Below, in pieces: positions 37,858-49,488 of a DNA stretch of 64,000 bases. The notes below the pieces were generated by a model. It saw only the letters and a program-made list of their open reading frames with translations. It ran no database searches and was not told the origin of the DNA. The number at the start of each line of letters is the position of its first letter. Within the stretch, counting starts at the first letter, position 1. The stretch covers positions 4,030,001 to 4,094,000 of the forward strand of contig OX352773.1 in assembly GCA_947095535.1 (NCBI GenBank). Direction: 5' to 3'. Source of the DNA: Poecilobothrus nobilitatus. Taxonomy: Eukaryota; Arthropoda; Insecta; Diptera; Dolichopodidae. The translations under genes and the position numbers were made by a program.

Positions 37858-39393
37858 ATACCCGTACGATAGGATCGGGTATAATAAAATTACTCCTCCG
37901 TTTGTAACACCTCGAAATAAGCGAGCTAGATATACCTTCAAAGGTATGGATCGGATCAGAAAAAAATTCTAAGACTTTTGAGCCATGTCCGTCCGTCCGT
38001 CCGTCAGCACGCTAACTCAAAAACTAAGAAAGCTAGAATCTTGAAATTTACACAAAATATTTTGGGAGTAATTTGTAGGTTCCCTATTTTTTTTGGTTGA
38101 GTTTGGAGCAAGCCTTAGGGTAGCTCTCGAACACCTAACTTTTAGATCCCCACATTTTTTTTGCAATAGAGCTATGAAATTTTAACCACTGATAGATCTC
38201 ACAAAAATATTAATTTTATTTTTAATAACTTTTTTTTGTAGCCCCACCCGTTACGGAGCTACAGCTCCCCAAAGGTTCAAAAAAGCTCTATATTTAAATT
38301 ATTATAGCACAAGTTGTATAAGGTATATCTTCATTTTGAAAACGCCAAACGATTACTACTTTCATTAGCTTTAAAAGTATATATACAATAAATATATATT
38401 TTTGGCACACGGTGTCTTAATTTACCGTTATGCGAAACTAAAATTTTGCAAAATCCTTTAACCCTTCCATCTTCTAAACGGTTAAAGTGGGAAACTTGAA
38501 ATTTTGACAGAAGTTAGATCTTTGAAAACTAGTATGAGTCATTTCAGAAATTTTTTTTGTATCATCCCCCGTTTAGGAGCTGTAAGGGGTCAAAAACTGA
38601 AAATTTCCTATTTTTAAACACCTGTAACTTGAACACCTGTTACAATTTTTTTGAAGTAATACACAAAAATTAAAGCTCCAATATTATACTCTTATTTCTG
38701 TTAACAACTTGTTTTAATAATATAGGGTTACTTTATAATTGACGAAAGTGTTACTTGATTTTTTCAAATTTTCTAACAAATTTCTTTAACGAATTTTTTC
38801 CATTTTATTTTACTCGATAATTTGAAATTGTTGAGGATATAATGCGTAGTACAAAAAAATGTAATTAAATAAACAACATAACGGTTGCTTGAAGAATTTT
38901 TATTTATATGATATTGATATATATACATACTTATATAATATCATGTTTATTTACATATCGTATATGTCACTAGTGAATGAATGATAAGAGTATAGATGTA
39001 TATTATATAGCGCCGTATTTACATACATATATGTATTTTATTGTACTTATAAGAAATTTTTCTGTCAATGGAATATTTAAATATAATATAATATAATATT
39101 TAAAATTATATTTACTGTTTTGTACTTAGTAAATTTAATATACATTTACCGCTTAGTATTAAATGGTACTATAGAATATTTGAAAAAGTTTTGGATTGAT
39201 AATCGTTATGTGAAAGGTTAGAATCTGCTTTTAAAGAATGTACATATAAACATATAGTTTGAATATATGTACAACCCATAGTTCTAGAAATTATAAAATT
39301 CACCCAAATTATTTTAAAATACTAAAATATTAAAAAAATAATATTGTAAGCAGAGTGACAGGCTGTGAACATACTAACGGTTCGTACGGGTAT
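37858..39393. mobile_element. Dispersed repeat, copy 1, bounded by ATACCCGTACGA
   Basis: ATACCCGTACGA at 37858-37869 recurs inverted at 39382-39393 (12 of 12). The left end also forms its own hairpin (TTATACCCG with CGGGTATAA). CATGTCCGTCCGTCC with AACTCAAAAACTAAGAAAGC near 37985-38030 is a pattern I associate with dipteran DNA-transposon ends. Diverged relatives lie at 47255-47660 and 57590-58150. No transposase is seen. The right boundary is uncertain: sequence after about 38800 may be unrelated and the terminal match partly chance. Confidence 0.5.
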
Positions 39394-40476
39394 CTAAGAG
39401 TTGACAAAGTCAACTGTATTCTTCCTCGTTTTAGATAAAGGTAATCTTATTTCTAAGTCTTAAAACTTTCATTTGTATATTTAACATTTGATGACTTTAT
39501 AATTTTTTCGGCCAAAACATTTCCACCTTTCTTTAATCAGAACCACACTTTCATTAGTCAAAAGTTATTTTGTACCAAAAATTAATTAAAATCTATAAGA
39601 TTCCTAATTTATATAAAGACAAAAATTGTCTTTGAGTCATTTAATTAAAAAGAAATCTATATAATTAAAAATTTATACTTTTTGTTATAATTGATTTGAA
39701 TTCAAAAAATGCCGTAACAATAATTTAATATTAATAGACCAGATCATTTCCTTTTAACGAAGGTGTTTTCCTTTTTTGACTGCTTTAATACATTGATATC
39801 AGTTTAAAAGATTCATATTGAAAAACGTAACTTTTCATACAGATAGTGAAATTAAAAAAAAACTTCCTTTATGAAGAAAAAATTTGTTATCAACAAATAG
39901 ACAAAAATAACATTTAATGGTTCTGATATGAAAATCAATTTTTGGAGGTCTTTACATTTTAAAAAAATATTTTAATGCTAATTATAAACATTACAGACAT
40001 TACAGGCATGATGAGTTTATTTTAGAAAATGGTTTTCTTTTTTTTTTTAATTTTTTAAAAATTATTGCTTACACCTTAAATAGAATAAAAGAATGATCAC
40101 AGTCTACAGAGAATGATCACATATACTATTTCAAGAGATATCAATGGACATATTTAAAGCTATCGTTATATGGTATGCAATAGTTGCTTAAATTTTAACT
40201 TTTAAAGCATTGCTTTAAGGTTTTCATTATATTCGTTTGAATGACAAAAAAACTTAATATAAAATATTTGAAAAGTTTAAAAGCTATAACACAAATTTAC
40301 AATAAAAAAGCTTTTTTTTCTTGATATTTTAAAGTCACAGATACTTAAAATAACTGAAAATCATACATAAATGCAACTAATGATCATAATATTATTAGTA
40401 CTGATGTGCGGAAAAAATTTGCTTATCATAGAATTTCAAATCTGAAAAATGAATTTGAGTCTTTACACACAAGGAT

Positions 40477-40557
40477 ATTTGCTTTGTCGTCGAGCAATAA
40501 AGGAATGCATACAAGCGCTTTGCATTACTTTGTTGCTCGGTGGGATACAAAGCAAAT
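40477..40557. repeat. Long imperfect hairpin
   Basis: The left arm starts ATTTGCTTTGT at 40477; the right arm, read inverted from 40557, starts with the same 11 bases. Both continue CGAGCAA(T/C)AAAG(G/T)AATGCA after a small bulge (CGT against ATCCCAC). The loop is short and contains AAGCGCTT. The stem of over 30 bp is close to pre-miRNA size. Confidence 0.7.
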
Positions 40558-40570
40558 AAATGCCAATGAG

Positions 40571-40606
40571 GCGGTTTAGGTTGTGTAGCGCTTAAACCTA
40601 AACCGC
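40571..40606. repeat. Perfect 12-bp hairpin
   Basis: GCGGTTTAGGTT at 40571-40582 pairs with AACCTAAACCGC at 40595-40606 around a 12-nt loop. It follows the longer hairpin after 13 bp. Confidence 0.75.
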
Positions 40607-42176
40607 GGTTCATCGACATTTCGTTTTTCAATTGAATGAAAAACCCTTGTGTGTGTTATTTGATTAGTAAAATTTATAAAATTCCGTACATTCAGTATTT
40701 TGTCGAAAATACCCTTTACTTAGATACTTATAATAATAATTATTATCCAATATTTACACATTTATATGGAATTGACTATTTATTCCTTTTTTTTTTTGTT
40801 ATATAAAAATAATTTGAAGGGATTTACTTACCATACAAAATTTCTCGCCGTTTCTGCCTATATAGAATTTTTAAATATTTTATAAATACATAAATTACCA
40901 ATTTATTTTAATACTTTGTTATCTGTAAAGTTAATTAACATTAGTAGGTATATAAGACGTATTGCATGTTATCTATAAGAGCCAGCAACATAAATCTAAT
41001 GTAGGAACAGATAAATTAAGAAAGAATTTGAATAAGAAATTATTAAAACAAAGAAAATTGTTATAAAGGTCTTCTAACCTGTTATTTTGTCAGAAAGTGA
41101 AACGGTTTTCAGTAGCCTAAAGTCCCACACGTTGATAAAGCAATCGTATCGCTCCTCTTCAGCGTCGTTCGATGATTTCCCCCTACTTTCGTAAAAATAA
41201 ATATAGGATATTTAGACATTTTGGTATAAACAGATATTATTTTAACTAAATGATATAAACAGTTGAAATAAAGAACATTTTTGTTTATGGAAAAAGAAAT
41301 ATGGAGAATAGAAATAAAATTAATAAAAAAAACATTAATTAATTTGCATTTATACTACCTACTTAAAACAATATAATAAAATTTTTTTTACATATACATA
41401 ACTCAATGTTCAAATGATGTAACAAACAATGGTCAATAAATAGGATATTTTATTTTTCATTAACAGTGGTAATAATTTTAATATACGAGTAGTAAGGTCA
41501 CTAACCTCAGTGCTATATAGATTTGGAAAATCGTACAGATTCCAAGAGTTTTTTTTGTTCAGTAACTGTATAATATAATATTAATCAAAATATTCCTTTA
41601 TTTCCACCTTTCTCTAATAAAATTGAACTTATCCAATAATATTGCATCTATATGTTGATCGACTTATGTTAATTCACATGAATACCTTAGAATCTGGAAG
41701 AAATGTGATGAGATATACAAGAATGCGCTTTAGGCTTGAAAACACTTTTACCATTATGTATCTTAAAACTAAACTATGGGAACTACCGTATGATTATATA
41801 CAAATTCGATTTGTAAATGCTTGAATTGAATTAAATTAAAAGAAGTTCTAAGGCTTAGTGCGACCCGTTAAAAAAAAACTCGAAAAAAAATAAACAAATA
41901 TTTTTTTCAAACTATTAAATTAAAAAAAAAATTTTTTTTTTTAACAAAAAAGTAACATTTAATCTAAATGTTTTTATTTATTAGAAATATTTTATAAATT
42001 AAAAATGTCGGTTCAATAAATATAAATTATAAAATTCATAAAATTTTTTTTTGGTTTTAAATTTTTTTCCTTTTGGTTCAAATTTTAAAAATTATTTTTT
42101 ATTGGGCTGTTATCTTTTATTTTGGAAGTTAAAGCAGATTTATCATTATTTTCTTATACGTTACATTTCTTTTGTA

Positions 42177-43850
42177 ATGACTTCCCAAACGTTAAGAAAT
42201 GCGATCATGGAATTTTCAATACATAATAAAGCCTTAAGTAGCAATAAATCAATAAAAAGAAAAAGTTTACATAGTCAAAAAAGTGGAGTAAAAAGTAGTT
42301 TTGTACCAAAAGTAAAGAAATTATGTACTATATTAGGAGTCAGACCAGAAAAATTTTATCAAATGTCATCAACTGATATCGAAAATCAAATTGCATTACA
42401 TTGTAATAAAATACGAAGACAAGTTTCAAAATATTTGCCAAATTATAATTCATCAGAACAAAGATATCAAAAACATAACGAAAGAGAAAAAGCAGTAGAA
42501 TTGGAAGAAGAAGACGAAGAGGAAGAAGAACCAATTGATCAAAATACAATTGAAGATAAACTACGGAAACAATCAAATCAATTAGAACAAATAGAAGAAA
42601 TAAAAAGAGAATCATCATTATTTGAAAGGTCTAATACTAAATATGATTCAATAAATTATCAATTATTTCAAATGAAATGGAAAAATGATATGAAATTATT
42701 ATGTGGTAAATTATTATCAACACCAAGTGAAGTTTTTGCAATGCCAGTTGATGAATTAAAATCAAAAATAGCAAAATTAAAAAAATCTCAAATTTCTAGT
42801 AATGGTAGTAGCAGTCGTAGTCGTCCTACTAAATCAAAAAAATCAATATCAACTTTGAAATCAAAATCAACAATAAAATCAAAATCAACAATGAAATCTA
42901 AATTAAAAATTCGAATGAAAAAATCTAAAACAAAAACTAAATCTAAATCAAAAATTAGAACAAATTTAGAATCAATTGATACACCTGTTACTAGTAATGC
43001 TAAAATGTATAAAATAAAATCAACAAATCATAGTCGCAATCGTCATAATAATGAAAGAAATAATTCTGTTGGAATTATAAATGAAATATCATCATTATCA
43101 AGTGCATTATCATCAGTACAAGAAGAATCAACAATGATGTCAGTATTAGAAAATTCAAAACCAAAACATTATATATCATTAACTAGTAATAAAACAAATG
43201 GATTAGAAAATGAAAGTCAAATTGAAACAGAAATTAATAGTCCAATAATGTTGTCATCTAATTATAATAATGATAATTTTAATGTTGAATGTTGTTTAAA
43301 AACACCTGAAAGTACATTTAAATCTAGTACTTCAACTGTTTTAAATGAACAAGATCATAATGATTATGACAGTTATAATGATGATGATGAAGACGATGAT
43401 GACGATGATGAAAATGATGAAATCGAATTAAATAAATCAATATTACATAAATTTAATTCTGATAAAAGTATTTTAAATTCTGTACAAAAATTATTTGTTG
43501 ACAAAAGAAGAACTACAACAACAAATGATGATGATGATGACGATAATAATAATAATAATAATCATCATACGAATGTTAATAGTTGCTATAGTAATGATAA
43601 TAATAATAAAAATGATGAAACAAATTTAAATGAAGAAAATATAGGAAAAGAAAATATGGTACAAGAACATAAAAAAGTACAATTAAAAGATGTAGAACGT
43701 ACGTCAAATGAACATATAAAAATATACAGATCATGTGAAACACAAACATCACATGATCAATTAATATTCCTTACAGATCAAAATAATATTAATCATAATG
43801 ATAATAAAGTACTACCACCAGAAAATTATATTAAACGAATATATAATTAA
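42177..43850 (+). CDS. Uncharacterised charged low-complexity protein with a duplicated LC-P-M motif (557 aa)
   Basis: Not recognised. Single open frame; ATG at 42177 (MTSQTLRNAIMEFS) is chosen because the frame upstream is T-rich with no ATG. Two segments align without gaps at an offset of 126 residues: about 42-75 and 168-201, sharing K-x-L-C-x2-L-x3-P-x5-M with D/E, I/L and I further on. Between them is an acidic tract (106-120) and a Gln/Glu helix-prone stretch. Then a Lys/Ser repeat region (220-262, KSKST units), an Asp tract (402-413), an Asp/Asn tract (450-462), and near the C-terminus SCETQTS (519-525), a TQT-type LC8 dynein-light-chain motif. No signal peptide or membrane segment. 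Probably nuclear or cytoskeletal, but this is a guess from composition. Codon use is typical for the window. AATAAA follows shortly after the stop. Confidence 0.75.
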   Translation: MTSQTLRNAIMEFSIHNKALSSNKSIKRKSLHSQKSGVKSSFVPKVKKLCTILGVRPEKFYQMSSTDIENQIALHCNKIRRQVSKYLPNYNSSEQRYQKHNEREKAVELEEEDEEEEEPIDQNTIEDKLRKQSNQLEQIEEIKRESSLFERSNTKYDSINYQLFQMKWKNDMKLLCGKLLSTPSEVFAMPVDELKSKIAKLKKSQISSNGSSSRSRPTKSKKSISTLKSKSTIKSKSTMKSKLKIRMKKSKTKTKSKSKIRTNLESIDTPVTSNAKMYKIKSTNHSRNRHNNERNNSVGIINEISSLSSALSSVQEESTMMSVLENSKPKHYISLTSNKTNGLENESQIETEINSPIMLSSNYNNDNFNVECCLKTPESTFKSSTSTVLNEQDHNDYDSYNDDDEDDDDDDENDEIELNKSILHKFNSDKSILNSVQKLFVDKRRTTTTNDDDDDDNNNNNNHHTNVNSCYSNDNNNKNDETNLNEENIGKENMVQEHKKVQLKDVERTSNEHIKIYRSCETQTSHDQLIFLTDQNNINHNDNKVLPPENYIKRIYN

Positions 43851-45362
43851 AAAAAAAAACTAGGAAAAATAAAAATAAAAATTTTTATTACAATTAAAAA
43901 TATGCAATCAGTTTCAGTTCCGTTCTTTCGAATAAAATTCTTAATATAAAAACAAAATTTCAATTGCGTTTTTTTGTATACCTACATATGGATTATTTTG
44001 TTGTAAATGTTAAGCAGAAAAACTAATCTTAATAAAAATAAAAAAAATATAAAAATATACTCGCAAAATATCAATTTACATCGTTAGTTAAAAAAAAATG
44101 TTTACCTATTAGAAAAACCACACTTTATCTCCCAAGTATGAAAAATTAATTGAAATATTTCAAATTTTTATTTTTTTAGATCAACAATATACTGGTCCCA
44201 ACGTTTGTTTATAATAATGTCAACGATTTGCTTACCCTACACCTACAATGCTTGTTCTTCTGAGGCTCTTTACACGTATCGAAGTGTTAAAATAGAGTTA
44301 AATGTATTAAATTGCATTAAAGTGCACACAACAAACGCTGCCATAACGCAGCAATGAAAAAAGTTATCGAACATACTTTTTTGTTTCCTTTACGCATTGA
44401 AGTGTCAAATAGTTAAATAGTATCAAAATAAGAGAAGCTATTTTTGTTAAATAAGTATGTCTACGTAAGACATTTTACAAATTACATTTTCATTGTGGAC
44501 ACTCTTTTGTAGACTGCGTTAAGAGAGCGTAACGAGAGCATTAGTTGCAGATACGGCATTAATATTCCCAAAATGTAATTACCCTCTATACACTCAATTA
44601 GTCATGATCAGACAAAAATCGCTCGCCACTGACCTATATATATATATTTTTAATATCAATTATCATATATCATATATGTGACTGATAACTAGCAAAATTT
44701 ATCTAAAACAATATCATGAAGTAATATTGATAAACTTGTAACATTGATACTATTGTGTGAAATCACATTTCGGAATTAAATTGCTTAGACATTAGATAGT
44801 TTTTAACATTGACATAAATAATTTAAAATTAGTAAAAACTATCAATAATAAAACAGAACGCGATGCCTATAGAGTTTATTTATTTATAAAACTAGAAAAG
44901 TAAACAATTTAATGAATATTGACACAGAACCAATTGTTATTTTTTAAAATTTTATATACCTAATAAGAATTGAATACAAAATTAATGGTGTACCTATATA
45001 ACATTTTTTACATTTTTTACATTTCCAAATTTTTACATTTACATTTTTTACAATTTTAACAATTTTATTTTTATTTTTAAATTCTCAACTAAAACGTCTT
45101 AAACTATCATATGGACTTTAAATAGTGTGTAACAATAAGTTATTTTGTTGGTATTAAAATGTTGTGTTGAGTCTGAGTGTTTTCTATTATTTTTATTTAA
45201 TTTTTATCTCATTTTTTGAGTAACTTTGCTATTGTATTAAATGTTAAATTTGAAACTTAAAATAAAATAAAAAATTAATTTAGTTGTAACTCGTAAATCA
45301 GACAGCAGCTGATGATGATATGAAAATATCGAAATGCATTCTACAGTTTTTTAAAAGAATCT

Positions 45363-45413
45363 GATAATTATAATAATATGATAATTATAATAATATGATA
45401 ATTATAATAATAA
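45363..45413. repeat. 17-bp tandem repeat, three copies
   Basis: Unit GATAATTATAATAATAT starts at 45363, 45380 and 45397; the last copy grades into AAT repeats. Confidence 0.9.
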
Positions 45414-46030
45414 TAAAAAATTTTTTAAAATTACTATAATTTGTTCCAGTTTGTTTTTAGTATTTTAAAAAATTTTTTGAGTAAAACTTAAAAATTGGTG
45501 TTCTAAATGTTGTTGCGACTAATTTTTTTTATGTTACAATAAGTATTTGGTTTTAGGTTATATGTTCAATTTATTTATATTTTTATTAATTCTTTCGATA
45601 GTTTAATCAAAATCAAAAGACACAATTTAAATTTAAAAGTTTACTATTATTTAATAAACCTTGTTCTTCTTATTTCTTCATTATAGACACTTTAATTAAC
45701 TAGTTTCTTCAACACTATAGATTAAAAAATTAAGCATCCTGTCATAACAAAATTATTTGAATTATTTATAAGAAATTTTTCTGGCCACGTTTACAATTAA
45801 TTTTAACTTTTTTGAAGAAAATTTTGACCAAATTAAAAAGATAAAGTTTGGTCAATTTGTTGTCTCTTTTTGTGCGACCCTTTAATATCCTTAAATGAAC
45901 TATTTTTTTTATTGGTTACCGTAGTCCTTATCTTATGGGTAATTTGTAAATGTATTCAACAAAATTATAATAAAATTAAATATTTGTGAACTAATAAACT
46001 TGAAAGAAAGAAAATATTAAAAGGTATTAA

Positions 46031-46079
<49 letters not shown>

Positions 46080-46085
46080 AGAAAG
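46031..46085. repeat. (GA)n microsatellite
   Basis: An uninterrupted core of about 17 GA units flanked by GAAA variants. The minus-strand Leu/Ser ORF at 45965-46165 is its translation. Confidence 0.95.
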
Positions 46086-46375
46086 ATTAAAGGATCATAA
46101 ACTCCGCAAGTTGTAAGCGTAACAAGTGAAAAACAAACAACAGGATAGGATTCTTTTGATTTCATTCTTCTTGTTGTATATACTCATTCTTCATAGTTTA
46201 ATATGTGGTATGTGGACGTGGTATATGTATAAAAATATTTATATAAGTTAATATTAGAATGAAATCGTTATGCTCTGAATTCTGATCAAGTAAAAGAGAC
46301 TAAAAAAAAAATGAAATAAAAAAAGATTTTTGTAATTTTTTTTTATTTTTATTTTTTCTTCAAAAAAAAATTTCG

Positions 46376-46400
46376 CGTGAGAAATTATTCTTGTGGGAAA
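46376..46400 (+). promoter_or_regulatory. Paired Su(H)-like motifs
   Basis: CGTGAGAAA at 46376 and TGTGGGAAA at 46392, same orientation, 7 bp apart. They lie between two genes with no known Notch link, so chance is possible. Confidence 0.2.
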
Positions 46401-47254
46401 TATGATACCGCTTGATGATGAAGTTTTTTCATCTCTGGTTAAAATTTGGATAGATTTTTTTTTTGAATATTTTTTGTATAGATTAAACCACCAAAAAAAA
46501 AAAAAAAAGATGATGAAGGAAAATAAAAAAAATATAAAAGGAATTTAAAGGCAAAAATTCTACTACAGCATCATCTGTATTATCGTATTATGTATGTATG
46601 GTTATAATATTTTTTTTTTTTTTGAAATTTTTTACAAGTATTAAAATATTGTTTTTTTATGTGAAATTTTACAGAATTTTTTAAGAATTCGTTTTGCTTT
46701 TTAACAGTAGCACCACAAAATTTATTTGTTGAATGCACTTGTTCTTTTTTTAAATTTGGACAATTATTAAAAAATGTAATAAGATTAGGAAAAAAAATCT
46801 TAATTTTTTTATGTTTTTGGAAACTGTAATTTGAGGTTGGACTAATATTGAAAGTATGTAGAAAAAAAAATAATTTGAATTTATAACGATAATTAAAAAA
46901 TGATTTAGTAATCCAACTAACCGAGTTTTGCAAACTTGTATAAAATTTGCTAATTGAACATGTTTGGTTCTGCACCATTACCTAAACAATATTAATCATA
47001 AGGCGAATAAAACGCTTTATAATTGGCATGATGAAATATCTAAATGAAAAAAAATTTATGAAAGAAATCCTGTTCACTATATAAAAAGTGCAACCAAGAA
47101 AAAAAAATTAACGAGAATAGTCGAACAGAGATGAAAATGTAAATATTCCTAAAATTATGTGAATAGCTAAGATGTTGCATCTAAATTATTTTAAGGCATA
47201 TTTAAAATTTAAGAATACTTTTTGTAATGTATTCAAAAAAAATTTTTAAAATTT

Positions 47255-47660
47255 ACTTATTAGTTTCACTGTGTCTGTTCGTCTGTTCGTCTCTTCATAA
47301 AACTTCTACACGGTTTAAGTTGAAGCAATCAAATTTTAATCACTGATAGATATCATAAAACAATTAATGGAGTTAAGGGAACAACTTCTTTTATGTACCC
47401 CCACCCATTAAAAAATTACAGTCCATCAATGTTGGAAAAAGCCCTTTTTTTTAAATTTTTATATTTCAAGTTCTGGCTTAATATTTTTGTCAATATAAAA
47501 ACTTAAATTTTCGGTTATGTAATATGCACCAGAATTTTGCAAAATTTCGGCTCCTCTGTATCTCCGGAATGCTTTCAGTGCAGAAATCAAGTATAATTTC
47601 ACGGCAATTCTTTCTGATGTTTAAGAGCTATTTGAACTATTTTAAAACACCTGTAATGTA
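47255..47660. repeat. Dispersed repeat, copy 2 (diverged)
   Basis: Shares with 37858-39393 a TCTGTTCGTCTGTTCGTC tract, ATTTTAATCACTGATAGAT, TACCCCCACCCATTA and AATTTTGCAAAAT, in the same order and strand. Both ends are decayed. Confidence 0.7.
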
Positions 47661-47700
47661 ACATATATGTACACATTTAAACAAAAAATAGATTTGTTGT

Positions 47701-47750
47701 AAACCATAATTTACGGGTTAACAATCATAAACCATAATTTACGGGTTAAC
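47701..47750. repeat. 22-bp tandem duplication
   Basis: Two identical 22-bp copies (47701-47722 and 47729-47750), each ending ACGGGTTAAC, separated by 6 bp. Confidence 0.9.
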
Positions 47751-48945
47751 TGTGTATGGTTGTTGTTCCAGTGTTTAGAACAACATTCTATGATAATTTT
47801 TATGATATTGTGGCACCGAAACTGTTTAATTTACTTCCAAGTTCTGTGCGAACTTGTAGAATACTATATACTTTTCTTAGATAAGTCAAAATCTGCTTGC
47901 TAACACTCAGCTACAGTGTTGTTGAAGGCTATTTTTAATGATCCTTACTTCTTCTGCAGTAAAAATTGATAGCGGTTCTGGTTTTTTCTTTGTTTTAATT
48001 TACTTACATCATATCAGTTACATCATATTGAGTTATTTTTCGCGTGAGCTCCGGATATTCTGTATTACTATATTACATTAGTCTTTTCTCGATTTGCTTG
48101 TTTCATTTTAAATTATTTAATTTAATATTTCTTTCTTGTTTTCTTTTAAATTTTTGATTTTGTATACCTCCCACTAAATCATCTAATTCACTTAAAGTTA
48201 ATTTTTAATTTTTATATATTAAAAATTTTTTATATAACTTCTGTAGAGGGCACTCGATACTAATTATTTTTTTTAATTAAAGAGTGTTCCTTAACTATTT
48301 TCTTAATTATTATATATCAGAGTTATTTATAGTTTATGGAATTTATTAAAATGTAAAAAATATTATTTAAGAAAATAAAGATAATAATAATAAATAATAA
48401 TTTTAGAAAATTTCTTGTAAATAGAACATACAAATAAAACTCCAATTTTACACGTGTTAAGAGCTTTTCTTGTCTATATAGGGTTAAATTTAAATTGAAG
48501 AAAGTGTCCTGTGATTTTTCACAATTTCAAAAGACTTTTTATTGTCTATTTGAAAATGTGCACCTTTAAAAACCTTTGGTTTTACGTACTGTCTTGTTTT
48601 AAGAATCTCTTAACTAAAAACTTTAATAATAAAAAAATTTTTTAATTTAAATACTTAATATTTATTTTCTTAAAATCTATTTTTGTATAATATGTGGTAG
48701 GAAAAAAAATAATACTAAGAAAATTCTTTTAAATGAAATCATAATATAGATGTCATTTCTGTGTATGATATTAAGTTTTTGAGTAGCTACATCCCGTATG
48801 AGAAAATCCTCGTTGATTCTTATGACTATAAATCCACTTAGAAATTTAAATACAAAAATTATTATTTTCCTACTACATATGCATACATATAATTTATACA
48901 TATATAACAAAAATTTATAAAATTTATTAAAAATAAATTGAAAAT

Positions 48946-49488
48946 TCATAAAATTTTTGTAACAATCCATGGCAGTCTTCCTGATTTTCTATAATGATAA
49001 TAATCATAACCTAATTTTGAAAATACAAATACAATTAAAAATGCTAATACACCATTAACTAAATCAATTGGTTGAATTTTTGAATCTGTTGGTAATTTAC
49101 ATACATCACTTCTTTCTATATCTAATACATTTAATGTATAACTATTATCACCATCAAAATATTTACATGTTATATTTGCTGAATCAACAATTATATCTAA
49201 ATATTTTAATAATAGTTCATTAAAACGCATAGCAAATTTACAATCACAACGCCATGAATTACGACTTAAATATAATGAAACAGCATTACGATTAAATTCT
49301 AATGCATTATCTAATGCATATATTGGTAATTTTGTTAAACGATTACCACGTAAACTGAATACACGAAAATGACGTAACCAATAACCAGCTTCTAATACAT
49401 CAATATTTGGTACACGATTATTATCTAAATGTACATCAACAACTGTTCTGTAATTTGGATTATTACGTAAAGGACGTAAATCTGTAAT
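48946..49488 (-). CDS. hfw: hfw exon 8 (second LRR block, membrane segment, stop)
   Basis: Acceptor tttctag at 49489-49495, opening ITDLRPLRNNPNYRTVVDV in phase 0; stop TGA at 48948-48946 after LPWIVTKIL. The ATG at 49230 is internal (residue 377). Confidence 0.95.
   Translation of the reverse strand: MTDLRPLRNNPNYRTVVDVHLDNNRVPNIDVLEAGYWLRHFRVFSLRGNRLTKLPIYALDNALEFNRNAVSLYLSRNSWRCDCKFAMRFNELLLKYLDIIVDSANITCKYFDGDNSYTLNVLDIERSDVCKLPTDSKIQPIDLVNGVLAFLIVFVFSKLGYDYYHYRKSGRLPWIVTKIL

Larger units (their letters stand above)
40465..40654. mobile_element. Possible small MITE with ACACACAAGG ends containing two hairpins
   Basis: ACACACAAGG at 40465-40474 recurs inverted (CCTTGTGTGT) at 40645-40654. 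The 190-bp interval is GC-richer than its surroundings and holds two stem-loops. This could be a foldback-type MITE or a transcribed structured RNA. The minus-strand ORF across it (40395-40631) is explained by the hairpins and not called. Confidence 0.45.
32447..42176. other. Intergenic region between D2LIC and the 42177 gene
   Basis: Contains the X-box at 32640, a small minus-strand ORF at 33141-33335, a decayed LINE at about 34640-35725, a dispersed repeat at 37858-39393 and the hairpin pair at 40477-40606. The rest is AT-rich DNA in which I see nothing coding. ORFs at 35926, 36460 and 41642 have no recognisable domain. Confidence 0.6.
43851..48945. other. Intergenic region between the 42177 gene and hfw
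   Basis: Both neighbouring genes end into this space (convergent). Contains tandem repeats, a (GA)n tract, a paired Su(H)-like motif, dispersed repeat copy 2 and a short tandem duplication; no gene seen. ORFs at 45965, 46580 and 48677 are composition artefacts. Confidence 0.6.

Noticed and set aside
40395..40631. 78-aa minus ORF
   Set aside because: Lies over the hairpin pair, whose inverted repeats explain the higher GC and open frame.
41080..41195. GC-richer patch with a short minus-strand open frame
   Set aside because: Too short to assign, no splice sites or family match; may be a transposon scrap.
42051..42176. Upstream extension of the 557-aa protein to 42051
   Set aside because: The frame there begins with TTG, not ATG, and is Phe/Leu-rich from T runs; typical 5' UTR composition.
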